64,000 bases of DNA, taken from NCBI GenBank assembly GCA_963791615.1, contig CAWBTE010000017.1:124001-188000 (forward strand), written 5' to 3'. The stretch's first letter is position 1. Each line of letters begins with the position of its first letter. The notes beneath the pieces were generated by a model that saw only the letters and a program-made list of their open reading frames with translations, ran no database searches and was not told where the DNA came from. The position numbers were made by a program, and so were the translations under genes. Of this stretch, positions 17,304 through 26,621 are shown piece by piece. Source of the DNA: CAILZL01 sp963791615. Its GTDB lineage: Bacteria; Pseudomonadota; Gammaproteobacteria; Steroidobacterales; Steroidobacteraceae.

Positions 17304-19196
17304 CTAACGGAAGGCCTGCATCAGCGCATCAAACATTTCATTGGATGAGGTGATGACCTTGGTCATGGCGGCATAAGCCTGCTGATAACGAATCAGTTCG
17401 GCTGCCTCTTCATCAAGATTCACGCCGGAAACGCTTTGCTGCGCATTGAAGGCATCTTCATACACCGCTGACTGGGTAGACAGATTGGCCTGCGCCTGAT
17501 TGGAGCGCACGCCCAGATCCGCCACCCACATGCCCACAATCGAGTTGACTGAGGTGGCGCCGTTATCCAGATAGGGGCGATTCAACACATTCGCCAGCAA
17601 CAGCGCGTTGCGGTTGTCGCCGGTGCCGCTGCTGTTACTGCGTACGGTGAATTGATCACCGGTAGCCGGGATGCCGGTGATGTTCACCGACCAGCCATTC
17701 AGGGCAATGCTCTGGCCACTGGTATAGGCATTGGTCGTCGCCCCGCCATCAGTGGTATAGGTGGTTGGTGACAGAAACCGGATAGTGACCGCCGTTTGCA
17801 GATTGATGTTGGTCGCATCGGTCACTTCGCCCTGCGTAATCAGCGCGCTGCCGGTGTTGCCCGTGTTGGCGGCAGTAATGATCGGCGCCGCCGCAGCAAT
17901 GTTGCGTGGATCGCGCAACGCCACCGACATATCCGCGACTGCCGAGCGGGTCGGCTGGATCAGGAACCGGTCACCTGTCACAGCAGTGCCAGACACCACG
18001 ATGGACAAGCCATCAGCGACAAACGGACTGGCCACAGTGCCGCTGCCGGTCATCACCACCACCTGACCAGTCTGCGTGTTTTGCAGTGACCAACCACTGC
18101 CGGTGCGTGCCATCAGATAGTCACTGTTGGTCAATGCCGCCACATCGCCACGTGTCACGCTGACTCCAGCCGTGCCGGTGTTGTTGGCGTTGTGACGTAC
18201 ACCCACCGCACCCACAGCAAACAGGTCAGCGCCCAGTACACCATACAGATCCAGGCCGGCATGTTGCTGGTCATTGATGACCGTTGCCGTCGCCACGGCA
18301 ATCTGTCCCAGATTGTTGATGGCCGGATTCAGCAGTTCAGCGCGAAAGTCCATCAGTCCGCCCAGCGTACCGCCAGTGATGGTCCTGCTGATATCCACCG
18401 GCGTACCGGCCGCGGCGCGAATGACCAGTGTTTTCTGCGTTGGATCGTAAGCATCCGCTACGGCGGCAATGTCAGCCGCTACGGCGCCCAGCACCAACGA
18501 CTGACCACTACCTACAAATACACTGACCTGGCCATCATCCTGCTTGACGGTGCTGATGCTGACATGGGTCGACAGCTCATCCAGAAAGCGGTCGCGCCGA
18601 TCCAGAAGATCGTTGGGCTGATCGCCACCACGGGTGCTGACTGCCGCAATCTGCGCGTTGATGCTGGCGATACTATCCGCCAGTTGACTGATCATTCTGG
18701 CTTCACTATCCATTTGCGAATTGACCTGCGTATCCAGCTGATCAAGTCGGGCGCCATACGACTGCAACTGATTGACCAGCGACTGGGCCTTGGACAACAA
18801 CACTTGCCGTTCCGAGCTGGAACTGGGTGAATTGGCGACACTCTGGAAAGCATCCGCCAGTCCCTGCAGGGCGCTGGACAGACCGGTGGTGGAATCACCG
18901 AACAGATTGTTGACCTGATCAGCCAGCGAAGCATAAACATCCCACTGGCTCTGGGCGCTGGAGGCGGTGCGCACCTGCACTGATACCAGATCATCGAAAA
19001 ACCGGCGGATGGTCGCCACATTGACGCCATTACCAATCCAGCTACCACCTGAGAATTCGGGCTGCGCTTCGGCCAGCACCACACCTTGGCGGTTATAACC
19101 AACGGTGGCGGCATTGGCGATGTTGTGGCTGGTGGTGTCCAGTGCGGTCTGCATGGACAGCAACCCCGACACACCCGTAGTAAGCATGTTAGACAC
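17304..19196 (-). CDS. flgK: hook-associated protein FlgK (HAP1)
   Basis: 630 residues from a GTG at 19196 with an AAGGA site 6 nt upstream, giving the expected N terminus MSNMLTTGVSGLLSMQTALD. FlgK is the first junction protein at the hook tip. The conserved rod/hook N-terminal motif (TTSHNIANAATVGYNRQGVVL) and C-terminal motif (SGVNLDEEAAELIRYQQAY) are present. Length is within the family range (550-690). It is co-transcribed with flgL and has a probable sigma28 element upstream. Confidence 0.96.
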   Translation of the reverse strand: MSNMLTTGVSGLLSMQTALDTTSHNIANAATVGYNRQGVVLAEAQPEFSGGSWIGNGVNVATIRRFFDDLVSVQVRTASSAQSQWDVYASLADQVNNLFGDSTTGLSSALQGLADAFQSVANSPSSSSERQVLLSKAQSLVNQLQSYGARLDQLDTQVNSQMDSEARMISQLADSIASINAQIAAVSTRGGDQPNDLLDRRDRFLDELSTHVSISTVKQDDGQVSVFVGSGQSLVLGAVAADIAAVADAYDPTQKTLVIRAAAGTPVDISRTITGGTLGGLMDFRAELLNPAINNLGQIAVATATVINDQQHAGLDLYGVLGADLFAVGAVGVRHNANNTGTAGVSVTRGDVAALTNSDYLMARTGSGWSLQNTQTGQVVVMTGSGTVASPFVADGLSIVVSGTAVTGDRFLIQPTRSAVADMSVALRDPRNIAAAAPIITAANTGNTGSALITQGEVTDATNINLQTAVTIRFLSPTTYTTDGGATTNAYTSGQSIALNGWSVNITGIPATGDQFTVRSNSSGTGDNRNALLLANVLNRPYLDNGATSVNSIVGMWVADLGVRSNQAQANLSTQSAVYEDAFNAQQSVSGVNLDEEAAELIRYQQAYAAMTKVITSSNEMFDALMQAFR

Positions 19197-19212
19197 GATG
19201 AATCCTTGATCG

Positions 19213-19259
19213 ATTAGCCCTGGATTGATGGAACATGGGTCGATGGCACGTGGGTCGAT
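19213..19259. repeat. short tandem repeat upstream of flgK
   Basis: The leader of flgK contains about three copies of a 15-16-bp unit, read on the plus strand as TGGGTCGATGGCACG with variants (positions about 19213-19259). It lies between the probable sigma28 element and the GTG start, so it would be part of the untranslated leader. Function unknown. Confidence 0.5.
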
Positions 19260-19307
19260 GGCCTGCGCTGATCTGACCCGCCATCGGGAATGCGGCTAAT
19301 GCTGGGG

Positions 19308-19334
19308 ATAACGGCCAGAAAATGTGGAGCTTGA
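19308..19334 (-). promoter_or_regulatory. probable sigma28 promoter for flgKL
   Basis: The minus strand reads TCAAGCTC-N11-GCCGTTAT. The -10 part matches 6 of 8 consensus bases and the -35 part 5 of 8, with exact 11-nt spacing. It lies in the only gap between flgJ and flgK. A late promoter for junction proteins is usual in polar flagellates. Confidence 0.5.
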
Positions 19335-19339
19335 ACATC

Positions 19340-20222
19340 TCAGCCCCCTGCCTTGCCCAGCAAACTGTTCACGCTGCGGGCCACTGACTGCAATTTGTCA
19401 GAATATCCGGGGTCGGTGGCATAACCACCGCGCTGCAGGCTCTGCGCAAACTGACTGGCATTGCTACCGGAATTAACAGCGCCCTGATAACGCGCCTTGC
19501 TGCCCAGCAACTGCGCATAGTCTGCAAAGCAGTCAGTCAGGGAGGTATAGCTTTTGAACTGCGCCACCTGTTGCACTGGCATGTCCTGCTCGTATTCCAG
19601 TGTGCTCGCCGCAGCACTGTTGCCCCGCCAGTCACTGCTCGCCTTGATGCCAAACAGATTGAAACTGCTGCTGCCATCCGCGTTACTCGGCACATGTTTG
19701 CCCCAGCCAGTTTCGAGCGCGGCATGCGCCACCAGCGTGGCAGGATCAACGCCCAGTGCTTGCGCAGCTTTTTGCGCATGTGGCCAGATACAGCTGACAA
19801 ACTCAGCGGGGGTTGCTGCTTGCAGGTCGGGCCTCAGCCCGACATCCTGATCAAGTCGGACTGAAGTCCGACCTACAGCGTAGCCGCTTGCAGCAGCAGC
19901 CGTGGAAGGCGTCTCTAACCCGGAGCGCACCAGTTGCTGCACCAGCATGTCAGCCAATCCCATGCCCTTGCCTTTGGACAACTGCGCCGATAATTGCTGA
20001 TCAAACATGCCCTGATAAAACTCGACTTCATTACTGCCAGTCAGTTCATCGCCAAAGCTGGCAGCACGCATGCTCTTGAGCATCATCTCGGTAAACAGGC
20101 TTTCAAACTGCTGTGCCGCCTGGCGCAGCGCCTGCGGATTCTCCGCACGCGCCTCGCGCTTCAACGCCGACAAGGCGCTGAAGTCACCGTAGAACTTTGC
20201 CGAAGTGGTTGCGTCAGCTCAT
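19340..20222 (-). CDS. flgJ: rod-cap/muramidase FlgJ, probable 5' frameshift and internal REPIN
   Basis: FlgJ caps the growing rod (N-terminal domain) and opens the peptidoglycan (C-terminal glucosaminidase). The open frame from 20173 (TTG) gives 277 residues with the rod-binding segment (AAQQFESLFTEMMLKSMR) and the hydrolase segment (LVAHAALETGWGKHV, with the catalytic Glu). Frame-conserved coding continues upstream (SAKFYGDFSALSALKR) to a stop at about 20216-20218. An ATG at 20222, with AAAAGG before it, becomes the natural start (MSDATTSAK) if one T near 20217 is an extra base. The linker between the domains (AVGRTSVRLDQDVGLRPDLQ) is encoded by an inserted REP pair. Confidence 0.9.
19821..19878. 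repeat. REPIN (two inverted REP palindromes) inside flgJ
   Basis: Two palindromes face each other: TGCAG followed by GTCGGGC-CTCA-GCCCGAC (19822-19843), and GTCGGAC-TGAA-GTCCGAC followed by CTACA (19855-19877). Read outward both show the head T-G-C/T-A-G next to the palindrome, the layout of REP elements moved by RAYT transposases. They lie in frame in the flgJ interdomain linker, so the element is translated. Confidence 0.75.
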
Positions 20223-20235
20223 GGCCTTTTAATCA

Positions 20236-21366
20236 TCAGATGACAATGAGCTCGGCGCGTAATGCACCGGCCTGTTTCAGGGCTTCCAGAATGGCCACCA
20301 GATCACCCGGTGCTGCGCCCACCTGGTTGACAGCGCGCACGATGGTGTCGAGATCAACGCCTGCGTTGAACAGGAACATACGTGATTCCGGCTGCTCAAC
20401 TTTGACATCCGATACCGGCACCGCAACAGTCTGCCCCTGCGCCAATGGATTGGGCTGGCTGACATCCGTGCGTTCGGTAATGGTCACGGTCAGCGAGCCA
20501 TGCGCCACCGCCGCAGGCAGTACCCGTACTCGCGAACCGATCACCACCGTGCCGGTGCGTGAATTGACAATGACTCGCGCCGGCGCATCACCCGGCTCCA
20601 CTTCAAGCGCTTCCAGCGTAGCCAGATAGGCAATGCGCTGGCTGGTATCAAGGGGCGCCGCCACTTTGACCGTCACGGAATCCACGGCTTGCGCCGTGCC
20701 TTCGCCCAATAATTTATTGATGCCTTCCACCAGCCGCGATGCCGTAGTGAAGTCCGGCGTATTCAGATTCAGCATGACATAGGGCGTACTGCCAAAATTG
20801 TTGGGCACCTCGCGCTCAACCGTGGCGCCGTTGGGAATGCGTCCCGAGCTGGGCACGTTGACCGTGACCTTGGAACCATCCGAGCCCGATACGCCGAAAC
20901 CACCAACAATCATGTTGCCTTGAGCAATGGCGTAGACCTCGCCGTCGATGCCGCGCAACGGCATCATCAGCAAGCTGCCGCCACGCAGGCTGGCGGCATT
21001 ACCAATGGATGACACCGTGATATCAATGGATTGACCGGCCTTGGTGAACGGCGGCAACTCCGCAATAACCGTCACTGCAGCAACGTTCTTGAGCTGTGGA
21101 TTGACGTTGGCGGGAATCGTCACGCCAAATTGCGTCAGCATGTTGCGAATGCTCTGGATGGTGAAAGGCGCTTGTGAAGTCTGGTCACCGGTACCATCCA
21201 GACCCACCACCAGGCCGTAACCCACCAGCTGGTTGCTGCGCACACCCGCGACACTGGCCAGATCCTTGACACGCTCGGCGTGGGCCGGCAAACCAGCGAG
21301 CCACATCATCAGCGTGGTGACACCCAAAGCAATGAGTCGGGCTATGATTCTTTTGTGCAGTAACAT
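20236..21366 (-). CDS. flgI: flagellar P-ring protein FlgI
   Basis: 376 residues. FlgI is exported by Sec and forms the P ring around the rod in the peptidoglycan. A signal peptide (residues 1-30, ending AGLPAHA) is followed by the family start ERVKDLASVAGVRSNQLVGYGLVVGL, split over residues 31-56. The C terminus has DLDTIVRAVNQVGAAPGDLVAILEALK. Length matches the family (about 365). It lies between flgH (28-nt gap) and flgJ. Confidence 0.97.
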   Translation of the reverse strand: MLLHKRIIARLIALGVTTLMMWLAGLPAHAERVKDLASVAGVRSNQLVGYGLVVGLDGTGDQTSQAPFTIQSIRNMLTQFGVTIPANVNPQLKNVAAVTVIAELPPFTKAGQSIDITVSSIGNAASLRGGSLLMMPLRGIDGEVYAIAQGNMIVGGFGVSGSDGSKVTVNVPSSGRIPNGATVEREVPNNFGSTPYVMLNLNTPDFTTASRLVEGINKLLGEGTAQAVDSVTVKVAAPLDTSQRIAYLATLEALEVEPGDAPARVIVNSRTGTVVIGSRVRVLPAAVAHGSLTVTITERTDVSQPNPLAQGQTVAVPVSDVKVEQPESRMFLFNAGVDLDTIVRAVNQVGAAPGDLVAILEALKQAGALRAELIVI

Positions 21367-21394
21367 GTATTTCTCTTTACTAAACAGCCAGTAG

Positions 21395-22093
21395 TCAGAA
21401 CGGTGTCAGCGGCGAATCAAAGAAACGCGCCAGCCAGCCTTTGGCATTGGCATTGGCCAGTGCACCTTGTCCGCCGTAGGAAATGCTGGCATCGGCCACG
21501 CGTGTCGACACGACGCTGTTATCGGGCTGAATATCAATCTGTCTGACGATGCCCTGTATCTTCACGAACTCCTGACCCTGATTGATGCTGATCCATTTCT
21601 GGCCACGCACCAGCAAGTTGCCGTTGGCGTAGCGTTTGGCCACAGTGACGGTGACATCACCCACCAGCGAGTTGCTTTGCGCACTGCTGCCGGAACCAGC
21701 GAAATCACTGCTGTTTTCGATACCCGCATTCAGTATGTTGTTGCCTCCCACCGTAATCGGCGCACCAAACACCGTGGTGCCCGCGCCCAGCGAAGCATTG
21801 GTAGCCTTGCTGGTGCTGGTGCTGGATTGCTTGGAAGCCGCCGTGTTTTCCACCAGCCTGATGGTCAGCACATCGCCGGTGCGACGTGCCGTGGGATTCT
21901 CGAACAGCGCAACATCGTGATTGGCCTGAAACAGTGAACCGTTGGCGACGCGCGTGTCTGGCTGCTCCTCCGGCATCACCGGCGCGTACTCGGAAACAGC
22001 GGAGCGCATGGAGAAACAGGCGTTCAGACCAGGTAACACCAAACACAGCAGCAGCGCATGCCTGAAAAACCTGTAATTAATAATCTGCAACAT
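21395..22093 (-). CDS. flgH: flagellar L-ring lipoprotein FlgH
   Basis: 232 residues. FlgH forms the outer-membrane L ring. The N terminus is a lipoprotein signal with lipobox LNAC (Cys at residue 26). Family motifs VLTIRLVENTAASKQSS and NLLVRGQKWISINQGQEFVKIQGIVR (split near residues 165-190) are present. It starts 14 nt after flgG and precedes flgI, the canonical order. Confidence 0.96.
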   Translation of the reverse strand: MLQIINYRFFRHALLLCLVLPGLNACFSMRSAVSEYAPVMPEEQPDTRVANGSLFQANHDVALFENPTARRTGDVLTIRLVENTAASKQSSTSTSKATNASLGAGTTVFGAPITVGGNNILNAGIENSSDFAGSGSSAQSNSLVGDVTVTVAKRYANGNLLVRGQKWISINQGQEFVKIQGIVRQIDIQPDNSVVSTRVADASISYGGQGALANANAKGWLARFFDSPLTPF

Positions 22094-22107
22094 GAGTGCT
22101 TTTCCCG

Positions 22108-22893
22108 TTAGAGGTTGTTGCTGATGAACTGCAACATCTGGTCGGAGCTGGAGATGGCTTTGGTATTCATTTCATAGGCGCGCTGCGCCTGAATCATGTT
22201 GACCATCTCTTCCACCACATTGACGTTGGATGATTCAATGGAACCCTGCTGTATCGAGCCAAGGCCATTCAGTCCCGGCGTGGAAACCTGCGCAGTGCCA
22301 CTGGAGGCTGATTCAGTCAGCAGGTTTTCGCCGCGTGGCTGCAAACCGGCGGGATTGACGAAGTCGGCCAGCTGCAAGGTACCGACCTGTGTGGGTGCGG
22401 ATTCACCCGCCAGCGTGGCGCTCACCGTGCCATCGGCTGAAATGCTGATGCTTTGCGCGCCGTTAGGAAGGGTGATGCTGGGCTGAATGGCGTAACCACT
22501 CGACGTCACCAGCTGTCCCTGTGAGTTCATCTGCAAGCTGCCATCGCGGGTATAGGCCAGCGTGCCATCCGGCAATGACACCTGCAGGAAACCCCGACCG
22601 GAGATCGACACATCCAGTGCGTTGCCGGTCTGATTGAAGCTGCCCTGGGTATAAACTTTTTCGGTAGCGACCACCCGCACACCCGTACCCAGCGACATGC
22701 CGGAGGGCGCCTGCGTATCCTGCGAAGTGGCAGCGCCTACCTGACGCAGGTTCTGATACATCAGATCCTCAAACACGGCGCGGCCTTTCTTGAAGCCTGT
22801 AGTGTTCACATTGGCCAGATTGTTGGAGATCACGGCCATCTGCGTCTGTTGCGCATCCAGTCCGGTCTTTGCTGCCCACATTGCGGTATTCAT
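22108..22893 (-). CDS. flgG: distal rod protein FlgG
   Basis: 261 residues, the usual length. FlgG forms the distal rod that crosses the P and L rings. The N-terminal rod motif (MAVISNNLANVNTTGFKKGR), the FlgG-specific stretch near residue 48-70, and the C terminus (VNMIQAQRAYEMNTKAISSS) are clear. It follows flgF with a 29-nt gap. Confidence 0.97.
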   Translation of the reverse strand: MNTAMWAAKTGLDAQQTQMAVISNNLANVNTTGFKKGRAVFEDLMYQNLRQVGAATSQDTQAPSGMSLGTGVRVVATEKVYTQGSFNQTGNALDVSISGRGFLQVSLPDGTLAYTRDGSLQMNSQGQLVTSSGYAIQPSITLPNGAQSISISADGTVSATLAGESAPTQVGTLQLADFVNPAGLQPRGENLLTESASSGTAQVSTPGLNGLGSIQQGSIESSNVNVVEEMVNMIQAQRAYEMNTKAISSSDQMLQFISNNL

Positions 22894-22922
22894 TGCTGTG
22901 CTCCTGACAATTCAATATCTGA

Positions 22923-23663
22923 TCAGCTGATCGATAACAGTTTGGCGGTGGTTGCGGCATCTTCTTCGGCGGTGCGCATGGACTTGACCTGCAACTCAAA
23001 GCGGCGCGACAGTTCAATCATGTTCACCATGGCATCGGCGACATTGACATTGCTCGATTCAAGCGCACCGGAAGTCACCGTGACGCTGGCATCCGACAGC
23101 GGCGCAACGCCGTCCTTGGTGCGAAACAGTCCGTCACTGCCGCGCTGCAAATCCGCATCTGCCGGATTCACCAGCTTGATACGTCCCACCGCCGCCATGG
23201 TGCTGGCCTGCTGTCCCGCCGGAACGATTGAAACTGTGCCGTCGCGACCCACATTGATCGCGCTATAAGCCGGCACCGTGATCGGACCGCCATCACCCAT
23301 GACCGGCAGGCCGCTGGCGGTAACCAGCAGCCCGGCTGAATCCACATGCAGGTTGCCGGCGCGGGTATACGCTTCGCCGCTATCCGCGCCCTGTACGGCA
23401 AACCAGCCCCTGCCCTGTATGGCGATATCCAGATCCTGACCGGTGGCATTCAAAGTGCCGGTGTCAGCACTCCAGCCAGTGCTTTCAGCCGTGGCATAGA
23501 CACGCGACGCAAAGCCCGGGCCCTGCACAGCACGACTCTGGAATGCGGCAAGATCCGCCTTGAAACCACTGGTGTTGGCGTTGGCCAGGTTGTGGTTGTT
23601 GACCGCCTGCGCCTGCATGGTTTCGCGCGCGCCCGACATCGCAACGTAAAGTGATCTATCCAC
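22923..23663 (-). CDS. flgF: proximal rod protein FlgF
   Basis: 246 residues. FlgF is one of the proximal rod proteins. The start MDRSLYVAMSGARETMQAQA and the C-terminal MVNMIELSRRFELQVKSM match the family, and the length is typical (about 245-251). It lies between flgE (29-nt gap) and flgG. Confidence 0.96.
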   Translation of the reverse strand: MDRSLYVAMSGARETMQAQAVNNHNLANANTSGFKADLAAFQSRAVQGPGFASRVYATAESTGWSADTGTLNATGQDLDIAIQGRGWFAVQGADSGEAYTRAGNLHVDSAGLLVTASGLPVMGDGGPITVPAYSAINVGRDGTVSIVPAGQQASTMAAVGRIKLVNPADADLQRGSDGLFRTKDGVAPLSDASVTVTSGALESSNVNVADAMVNMIELSRRFELQVKSMRTAEEDAATTAKLLSIS

Positions 23664-23692
23664 GATTCATGCTCCTGATTGCGTCCGTGCCC

Positions 23693-24913
23693 TTATCGAG
23701 CCATGTCGATAATGGTCTGCGTGATGTTCTTTTCCGTGGAAATCATCTGCGCATTGGATTGATAGTTGCGTTGCGCAACGATCATGTTGACCAGCTGCTT
23801 GGTGATATCCACGTTGGATGCCTCCAGCGCACCCGACTGCAACACCCCGATCCCTGATGAACCGGCGGTGCCATTGACGGGCTGTCCTGAGGCAAAGGTC
23901 TCGGCCCAGGTCGTGCTGTCCAGCTTCTGCAAACCCTGCGTATTGGCGAAACTCACCAGCGCAACCTGCCCAAGCGGGGTTGATTGACCATTGGTGAAGT
24001 TGGCTTGCACGATGCCGGTACTATCGACCGTGATGCCCGTCAACTGCCCCGTGGTATAGCCATCCTGGGTAATGCTGGAGGTAGAGAAATTGCTGCCGTA
24101 CTGGGTGGTCTGCGCCACATTGAAGTCGATGGTAAACGGGGCCGCACCCGTGGTTGGCGTGTAGGCGCCGAAATTCAATGAGCCGGATACCGGCGTGGTC
24201 AACGCGCCAGTGTTGTTGTAAGCCAGCGTCTGCGCAGCACCCACCGCAGTACCATCAATCTGCATGTTCACGCTCCACTGGTTCACAGTGGCGGTCTTCA
24301 CGAAATACAAGGTCGCGGTATGCGCCGCGCCCAGCGAGTCAAACACCGTCAACGAAGTGGCATTGTTGTAGCTGGTCGGGTCAGCGGGATTGAACGTGGC
24401 CGACGCGGGCTGAGCGGCGTTGGCTGGCAGATTGAAAATACTGACTGCAGCGGTGGTGGCGGCCGGAGCATTCTGCGCCGTCAATAGCTGCAAGTCAGTC
24501 ATCTGACTGGTATTGAAAGCGCCGTTGCCCAGACTCGGATATACCTGAAGTCGTTGCAGGGACGAGTTGACTACGTACCCGGTATTGTCAGTCGAGAACG
24601 CACCGGCGCGCGTGTACTGCAATGCGCCGCCACTGCTGACTGCAAAGAATCCCGTGCCATTGATGGCCAGATCCAGACTGTTACTGGTATTGCGGATATT
24701 TCCCTGACCAAACTGCTGCGCGATGTTGGAAACGCGTGCGCCATTGCCGGTTTGCAACGATGAAACACCCTGCAGCGAGCTGGAAAACAGTTCGGCGAAC
24801 TCGGTTCTGGATTGCTTGAATCCCGTGCTTTCCGAGTTGGCAATGTTATTGGCAGTGACATCCAGATCCATCTGCGATGCGGCCAGACCACTTAAAGAAA
24901 TACCAAATGCCAT
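23693..24913 (-). CDS. flgE: flagellar hook protein FlgE
   Basis: 406 residues. FlgE polymerises into the hook, the universal joint. The N terminus (MAFGISLSGLAASQMDLDVT, then NNIANSESTGFKQSRTEFAE) and the C terminus (VNMIVAQRNYQSNAQMISTE) are classical. The middle is Thr/Ala-rich and variable. It lies after flgD (56-nt gap). No split or fusion is seen. Confidence 0.97.
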   Translation of the reverse strand: MAFGISLSGLAASQMDLDVTANNIANSESTGFKQSRTEFAELFSSSLQGVSSLQTGNGARVSNIAQQFGQGNIRNTSNSLDLAINGTGFFAVSSGGALQYTRAGAFSTDNTGYVVNSSLQRLQVYPSLGNGAFNTSQMTDLQLLTAQNAPAATTAAVSIFNLPANAAQPASATFNPADPTSYNNATSLTVFDSLGAAHTATLYFVKTATVNQWSVNMQIDGTAVGAAQTLAYNNTGALTTPVSGSLNFGAYTPTTGAAPFTIDFNVAQTTQYGSNFSTSSITQDGYTTGQLTGITVDSTGIVQANFTNGQSTPLGQVALVSFANTQGLQKLDSTTWAETFASGQPVNGTAGSSGIGVLQSGALEASNVDITKQLVNMIVAQRNYQSNAQMISTEKNITQTIIDMAR

Positions 24914-24969
24914 GATGATTACTCCCGTTAACGCTATTTGTTTGTTGATGGTTGATTACTGATAGATAA

Positions 24970-25638
24970 TTACTGATAAATCTTTTTCACATCACTCATT
25001 TGCACTGAACCGATGGAGTCAGTGTTGAGCTGCAAAGTGTTGTTGCTGCTGTCGATGGTTACGCTGATCACGTTGGCCAGCAGTGAAGTACTCAATGAAG
25101 TGCTGGCGCCCGCTACATTGGCGATGGCCGAAAAGCTGTAGTTGCCAGCCGGAACCGGACTGCCGCTGTCGTCCCTGCCATCCCAGACAAAGGCGGACTC
25201 GCCATTGCGAGCGGGCACGCTGAACTGCCTGACCAGCTGGCCACTGGCATCGCTGATGGCCAGATTGATGTTGCTGGCCGCAGTAGGTGTATCAATCACC
25301 CCTGCGACCGACTTCCCGGCCTCGACATCCATGCTTTCCGCATCTACCAGCACCGAATGCCCGACCAGCGCCGTGGCATTCAGCGCCTGGGAGTTCCTGA
25401 GCTGCTCAACCAGTGAACCCATCGAGGTATTCATCTCCTGTACCCCCGACACCGTCGAGAACTGCGCCAGCTGGGCGATGAACTGCGTGGAATCCTGCGG
25501 CTGCGTCGGATCCTGATACTTGAGCTGCGTCGTCATCAGGGTAATGAAGTCATTGATACCCAGACTTGACATGGAATTCTTGCTGCCGGACGTGGCGCTC
25601 GATACCAGCGAGCTGGCGGCGGAACTGACGGTGGTCAT
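24970..25638 (-). CDS. flgD: hook-cap protein FlgD
   Basis: 222 residues. FlgD caps the growing hook and is shed afterwards. The conserved N-terminal part (INDFITLMTTQLKYQDPTQP, then FIAQLAQFSTVSGVQEMN) is present. It is followed by the FlgD Ig-like and tudor-like core (FVWDGRDDSGSPVPAGNYSF). It lies in the flgB-C-D-E order. Confidence 0.96.
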   Translation of the reverse strand: MTTVSSAASSLVSSATSGSKNSMSSLGINDFITLMTTQLKYQDPTQPQDSTQFIAQLAQFSTVSGVQEMNTSMGSLVEQLRNSQALNATALVGHSVLVDAESMDVEAGKSVAGVIDTPTAASNINLAISDASGQLVRQFSVPARNGESAFVWDGRDDSGSPVPAGNYSFSAIANVAGASTSLSTSLLANVISVTIDSSNNTLQLNTDSIGSVQMSDVKKIYQ

Positions 25639-25684
25639 GGTGGGTTACCTTTATTCAGAGTGTCTGCATTGCAGGTATTTGGTA

Positions 25685-26098
25685 TTACTGGCCAAGCCTG
25701 AGCGTGGCCAGCATCAAATCCTTGGAGGTGTTCATGACTTCAACGTTGTTCTGGTAGGAACGCGACGCGGAAATCATGTCCACCATTTCCTCGACCACAT
25801 TCACGTTCGAGCTGTACACATAGCCCTCAGCATTGGCCATCGGATTACCCGGTTCATAACGGGCCTGCGCCGCGGTTTGACTCTGTGTTATGCCGCTCAC
25901 CTGCACTTGTGCGCCTGCTGAGCTGCCACTCAAGGCTGCTTGCAATGACTTGAATACCGGGTGTCTGGCCTTGTAAGCGTCCGCTGCCGTCGCACTGACA
26001 CTGTCCGCGTTGGCCAGATTGCTGGCGGTAGTGTTCAGACGTACGGTCTGCGCACTCATACCCGAACCGGCGATATCAAAAATGTTGAATGAAGGCAT
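25685..26098 (-). CDS. flgC: proximal rod protein FlgC
   Basis: 137 residues, the usual length. The start MPSFNIFDIAGSGMSAQTVR, the rod motif ASNLANADSVSAT and the C-terminal MVDMISASRSYQNNVEVMN identify FlgC. It follows flgB with a 44-nt gap and precedes flgD. Confidence 0.96.
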   Translation of the reverse strand: MPSFNIFDIAGSGMSAQTVRLNTTASNLANADSVSATAADAYKARHPVFKSLQAALSGSSAGAQVQVSGITQSQTAAQARYEPGNPMANAEGYVYSSNVNVVEEMVDMISASRSYQNNVEVMNTSKDLMLATLRLGQ

Positions 26099-26142
26099 GT
26101 GCTTGTCCTCTTGTTGCCAGGCTGTCTTTATTGACCAGCCAT

Positions 26143-26568
26143 CTATTGGCCAGTAATCGCGGTCATCAATGAGCGAAACTTGCCGCTGACGAAATTGAGG
26201 CTGGCTTGATAGCGAATGGCGTTCTGCGCGAAGTTGGCCTGTTCCACCTGCGCATCAACGGTGTTGCCGTCCAGCGAGGGCGCCAGCGGCACGCGGTATA
26301 GCGAGCGAGCGCTGCCACTGCCCATATGATCGAGCGCGATGTGTTTTGCACTGCTGGTCGTCGCAACCTGCGTCATGGGCAGATGGCTGCCTGCTGCACT
26401 ACTGGCGGCTCCACTAGCCATCAGGGCTGACTTGAAATCCAGATCACGCGCCTTGTAGCCGGGTGTGTCGGCATTGGCCATGTTGGCCGCCAGCAATTCT
26501 GTGCGCTGCGCGCTGAGCTTGAGCGCCTGCGGATGAATACCCAGATAGGAATCGAGTGGCATTGGCAT
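26143..26568 (-). CDS. flgB: proximal rod protein FlgB
   Basis: 141 residues from the ATG at 26568, which has a GGAGG site 8 nt upstream. A longer open frame to 26610 would start upstream of the predicted transcription start and is rejected. FlgB is a proximal rod subunit; the motif NMANADTPGYKARDLDFKSA and the C-terminal FAQNAIRYQASLNFVSGKFR are visible. It is the first gene of the flgB-L run and has its own sigma54 element. Confidence 0.95.
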   Translation of the reverse strand: MPMPLDSYLGIHPQALKLSAQRTELLAANMANADTPGYKARDLDFKSALMASGAASSAAGSHLPMTQVATTSSAKHIALDHMGSGSARSLYRVPLAPSLDGNTVDAQVEQANFAQNAIRYQASLNFVSGKFRSLMTAITGQ

Positions 26569-26605
26569 GACAGCCTCCGTCAAAAATTTGTCTGGGGAAG
26601 CTGTA

Positions 26606-26621
26606 AGCAATCAGCATGCCA
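26606..26621 (-). promoter_or_regulatory. sigma54 promoter of the flgB operon
   Basis: The minus strand reads TGGCATG-N4-TTGCT, an exact RpoN -24/-12 element. It lies 38 nt upstream of the flgB ATG, placing the transcription start near 26594. It makes flgB-L a class II/III operon under FleQ or the FleR-like activator. Confidence 0.85.

Noticed and set aside
26569..26610. Longer FlgB start at 26610
   Set aside because: It begins within the sigma54 promoter, upstream of the expected transcript start, while the ATG at 26568 has a GGAGG site.
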